Below, one piece after another: positions 14,722-16,534 of a DNA stretch of 16,534 nucleotides; the first letter of the stretch is position 1, and every line of letters begins with the position of its first letter. The stretch is taken from the NCBI GenBank assembly GCA_964635015.1, contig CAZWMS010000033.1, positions 1 through 16,534 on the forward strand. The letters run 5' to 3'. The position numbers and the translations under genes were made by a program. The notes under the pieces were generated by a model. That model worked only from the letters and a program-made list of their open reading frames with translations. It ran no database searches and was not told the DNA's origin. The DNA is from CAJWPI01 sp964635015 (GTDB taxonomy: Bacteria; Pseudomonadota; Gammaproteobacteria; Magnimaribacterales; Magnimaribacteraceae).

Positions 14722-16534
14722 TATTGAATCTGTGCTTATTCTTGGAGCTGGCCCTATTGTGATTGGGCAAGCTTGTGAATTTGATTATTCTGGTGTTCAA
14801 GCATGTAAGTCACTTAGAGAAGATGGTTATAGAGTTATACTTGTAAATTCTAACCCAGCCACAATTATGACAGATCCCTCTATGGCAGATTCAACCTACA
14901 TAGAACCTATCCACTGGAAGACTGTTGAAAAAATTATTGAGAAAGAGAAGCCTGATGCAATTTTGCCAACTATGGGAGGACAGACTGCTCTAAATACAAC
15001 TTTAGATTTGGAGAGAAGAGATATTTTAACTAATTATAATGTTGAAATGATTGGGGCAACTAAAGAAGCTATAGACAAAGCGGAAGACAGAGATTTGTTT
15101 GCTTCCTGTATAAAAAATATTGGATTAAAAACTCCCAAAGCAGACTTGGCTCATAACCTAGACCAAGCTTATAAAATTCTAGAAAAAATTGGGTTTCCTT
15201 GTGTACTAAGACCAAATTTTACTCTAGGGGGTTCAGGAGGTGGCATAGCTTATAACTTAAAAGAATTTGAAGAGATTTGCTTAAACGGACTTGATCTTTC
15301 TCCTACTTCAGAAATATTTATAGACGAGTTTTTAGGGGGATGGAAAGAATTTGAAATGGAAGTAGTTAGAGATAAGCAAGATAACTGCATAATTGTCTGT
15401 TGTATCGAAAACTTAGATCCTATGGGAATACATACCGGAGATTCTATTACAGTAGCTCCTGCTCAAACTTTAACAGATAAAGAATATCAGCTAATGAGGA
15501 ATGCCTCTATGGATATACTTAGAGAGATAGGAGTAGAAACAGGCGGGTCAAATGTCCAATTTACTGTGAATCCTGAAAATGGAGAAATGCTTGTTATAGA
15601 AATGAATCCAAGAGTTTCAAGGTCTTCAGCCTTAGCTTCTAAGGCTACGGGATTCCCTATAGCTAAGGTTGCAACAAAATTAGCTGTGGGTTTTACTCTC
15701 GATGAACTGAGTAATGATATTACGGGAGGCATCATACCTTCTTCTTTTGAGCCCTCTATAGATTATGTTGTAACTAAGATACCTAGATTTAATTTTGAAA
15801 AATTTCCACAAGCCGAACCTGTTTTGTCCACCCAAATGAAATCAGTAGGTGAAGTTATGGCTATAGGTAGAACTTTTCAAGAATCTATTCAGAAAGCAAT
15901 TAGGGGGTTAGAGATCGGAAGGGATGGGTTTAATGAAATATTAGATGCTAAAAAAGAAGACAATTTATCCTTAAAGAAGAAAGTAGTTTCTCCAAGTCCA
16001 GATAGGCTGTGGTACCTAGCTGAGGCTTTAAGGAAGGGGATGTCTGAGGAAGAGGTTTCTACCTTATCTAAAATAGATCCTTGGTTTATTTACCAAATTT
16101 CGGATTTAATTTTAGAAGAAAATACTTTAAATTTACTAAATCTTAAGCATTTAGATAAGAAAAAAATGTTGTCACTTAAGAAAAAAGGATTTTCTGATGC
16201 TCGTTTATCTAAGCTATTAAAAGTTTCAGAAACCTGTGTTCGCAATAAGAGAAAAGATTTAGGGGTATTACCAGTATTTAAGAGAGTTGATACTTGTGCA
16301 GCTGAATTTGAGTCATCTACAGCTTATATGTACTCAACTTACGAAGAGGAATGTGAAGCAGAGCCAACTACAAAAAAGAAAGTTATAGTCTTGGGGGGAG
16401 GTCCAAATAGAATTGGTCAAGGAATAGAATTTGATTACTGCTGTGTACATGCATCCTTGGCAATGAAAGAGGAAGGATATGAGACAATTATGATTAATTG
16501 TAATCCTGAAACTGTCTCAACTGATTACGATACT
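14705..16534 (+). CDS. carB: Carbamoyl-phosphate synthase large subunit, N-terminal 610 residues (cut by window edge)
   Basis: Synthetase subunit that makes carbamoyl phosphate from bicarbonate, two ATP and ammonia from CarA. The frame is open from GTG at 14705 to the last base; 610 of about 1070 residues are present. The GTG start is chosen because it yields the near-universal beginning MPKRTDIESVLILGAGPIVI; no in-frame ATG fits. GGAA lies about ten bases upstream. The first ATP-grasp domain shows DYSGVQACKSLREDGYRV, LPTMGGQTALN, RPNFTLGGSGGG and EMNPRVSRSSALASKATGFP. The oligomerisation domain is about 400-550. The second half opens with VLGGGPNRIGQGIEFDYCC and ends at CNPETVSTDYDT. The reading frame is intact. 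The start overlaps the carA end by 17 bases in another frame, so expression should be coupled. Confidence 0.97.
   Translation, partial: MPKRTDIESVLILGAGPIVIGQACEFDYSGVQACKSLREDGYRVILVNSNPATIMTDPSMADSTYIEPIHWKTVEKIIEKEKPDAILPTMGGQTALNTTLDLERRDILTNYNVEMIGATKEAIDKAEDRDLFASCIKNIGLKTPKADLAHNLDQAYKILEKIGFPCVLRPNFTLGGSGGGIAYNLKEFEEICLNGLDLSPTSEIFIDEFLGGWKEFEMEVVRDKQDNCIIVCCIENLDPMGIHTGDSITVAPAQTLTDKEYQLMRNASMDILREIGVETGGSNVQFTVNPENGEMLVIEMNPRVSRSSALASKATGFPIAKVATKLAVGFTLDELSNDITGGIIPSSFEPSIDYVVTKIPRFNFEKFPQAEPVLSTQMKSVGEVMAIGRTFQESIQKAIRGLEIGRDGFNEILDAKKEDNLSLKKKVVSPSPDRLWYLAEALRKGMSEEEVSTLSKIDPWFIYQISDLILEENTLNLLNLKHLDKKKMLSLKKKGFSDARLSKLLKVSETCVRNKRKDLGVLPVFKRVDTCAAEFESSTAYMYSTYEEECEAEPTTKKKVIVLGGGPNRIGQGIEFDYCCVHASLAMKEEGYETIMINCNPETVSTDYDT

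Noticed and set aside
15487..15735. Minus-strand open frame of 82 codons inside carB
   Set aside because: It is antisense to the conserved ATP-grasp region of carB; its composition is the reverse shadow of that frame.

Overview
The window is a compact, AT-rich stretch (about one third GC by eye) of a bacterial chromosome. Every gene has a clear best match to gammaproteobacterial housekeeping families. Gene order (pepA-holC-valS divergent from lptF-lptG; map-glnD-dapD-dapE; carA-carB), the long ~340-residue Pseudomonas-type DapD, and the very short or negative gene spacing suggest a streamlined, probably marine gammaproteobacterium of the SAR86 kind. The lineage is an inference from style and cannot be fixed from this sequence alone. 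I see no mobile element, prophage, CRISPR array, tRNA or rRNA.

Layout. Positions 1-3141 (minus strand) hold the pepA-holC-valS operon; valS runs off the left edge. Positions 3244-5324 (plus) hold lptF-lptG, the membrane half of the LPS-export ABC transporter. A small RDD-family membrane protein (5318-5722, minus) overlaps the lptG end. Positions 5775-7642 (plus) hold a proton-coupled peptide transporter (POT family) translationally coupled to a small flavin split-barrel protein. Positions 7651-13432 (minus) carry map-glnD and then dapD-dapE: N-terminal methionine removal, PII-based nitrogen signalling, and two steps of succinylase-route lysine/diaminopimelate synthesis. Positions 13594-16534 (plus) hold carA and the first 610 codons of carB, making carbamoyl phosphate for arginine and pyrimidines. 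No gene-free stretch exceeds 243 bases.

The most interesting signal is the 161-base gap between map and carA. It contains a near-consensus sigma-70 promoter facing carA, a perfect 9-bp dyad at the predicted transcription start, and a plus-strand intrinsic terminator that no upstream plus-strand gene would need. A 35-codon open frame starts at the promoter, reads through the terminator and ends in an ATGA overlap with the carA start. This looks like a leader-peptide attenuator laid out like that of E. coli pyrBI, but in front of carAB. It is unproven and rests on sequence pattern alone.

The genes meet in nitrogen and cell-envelope metabolism: glutamine signalling (GlnD), glutamine-dependent carbamoyl phosphate synthesis (CarAB), diaminopimelate for peptidoglycan (DapD/DapE), LPS export (LptFG), and peptide uptake and turnover (POT transporter, PepA, Map).
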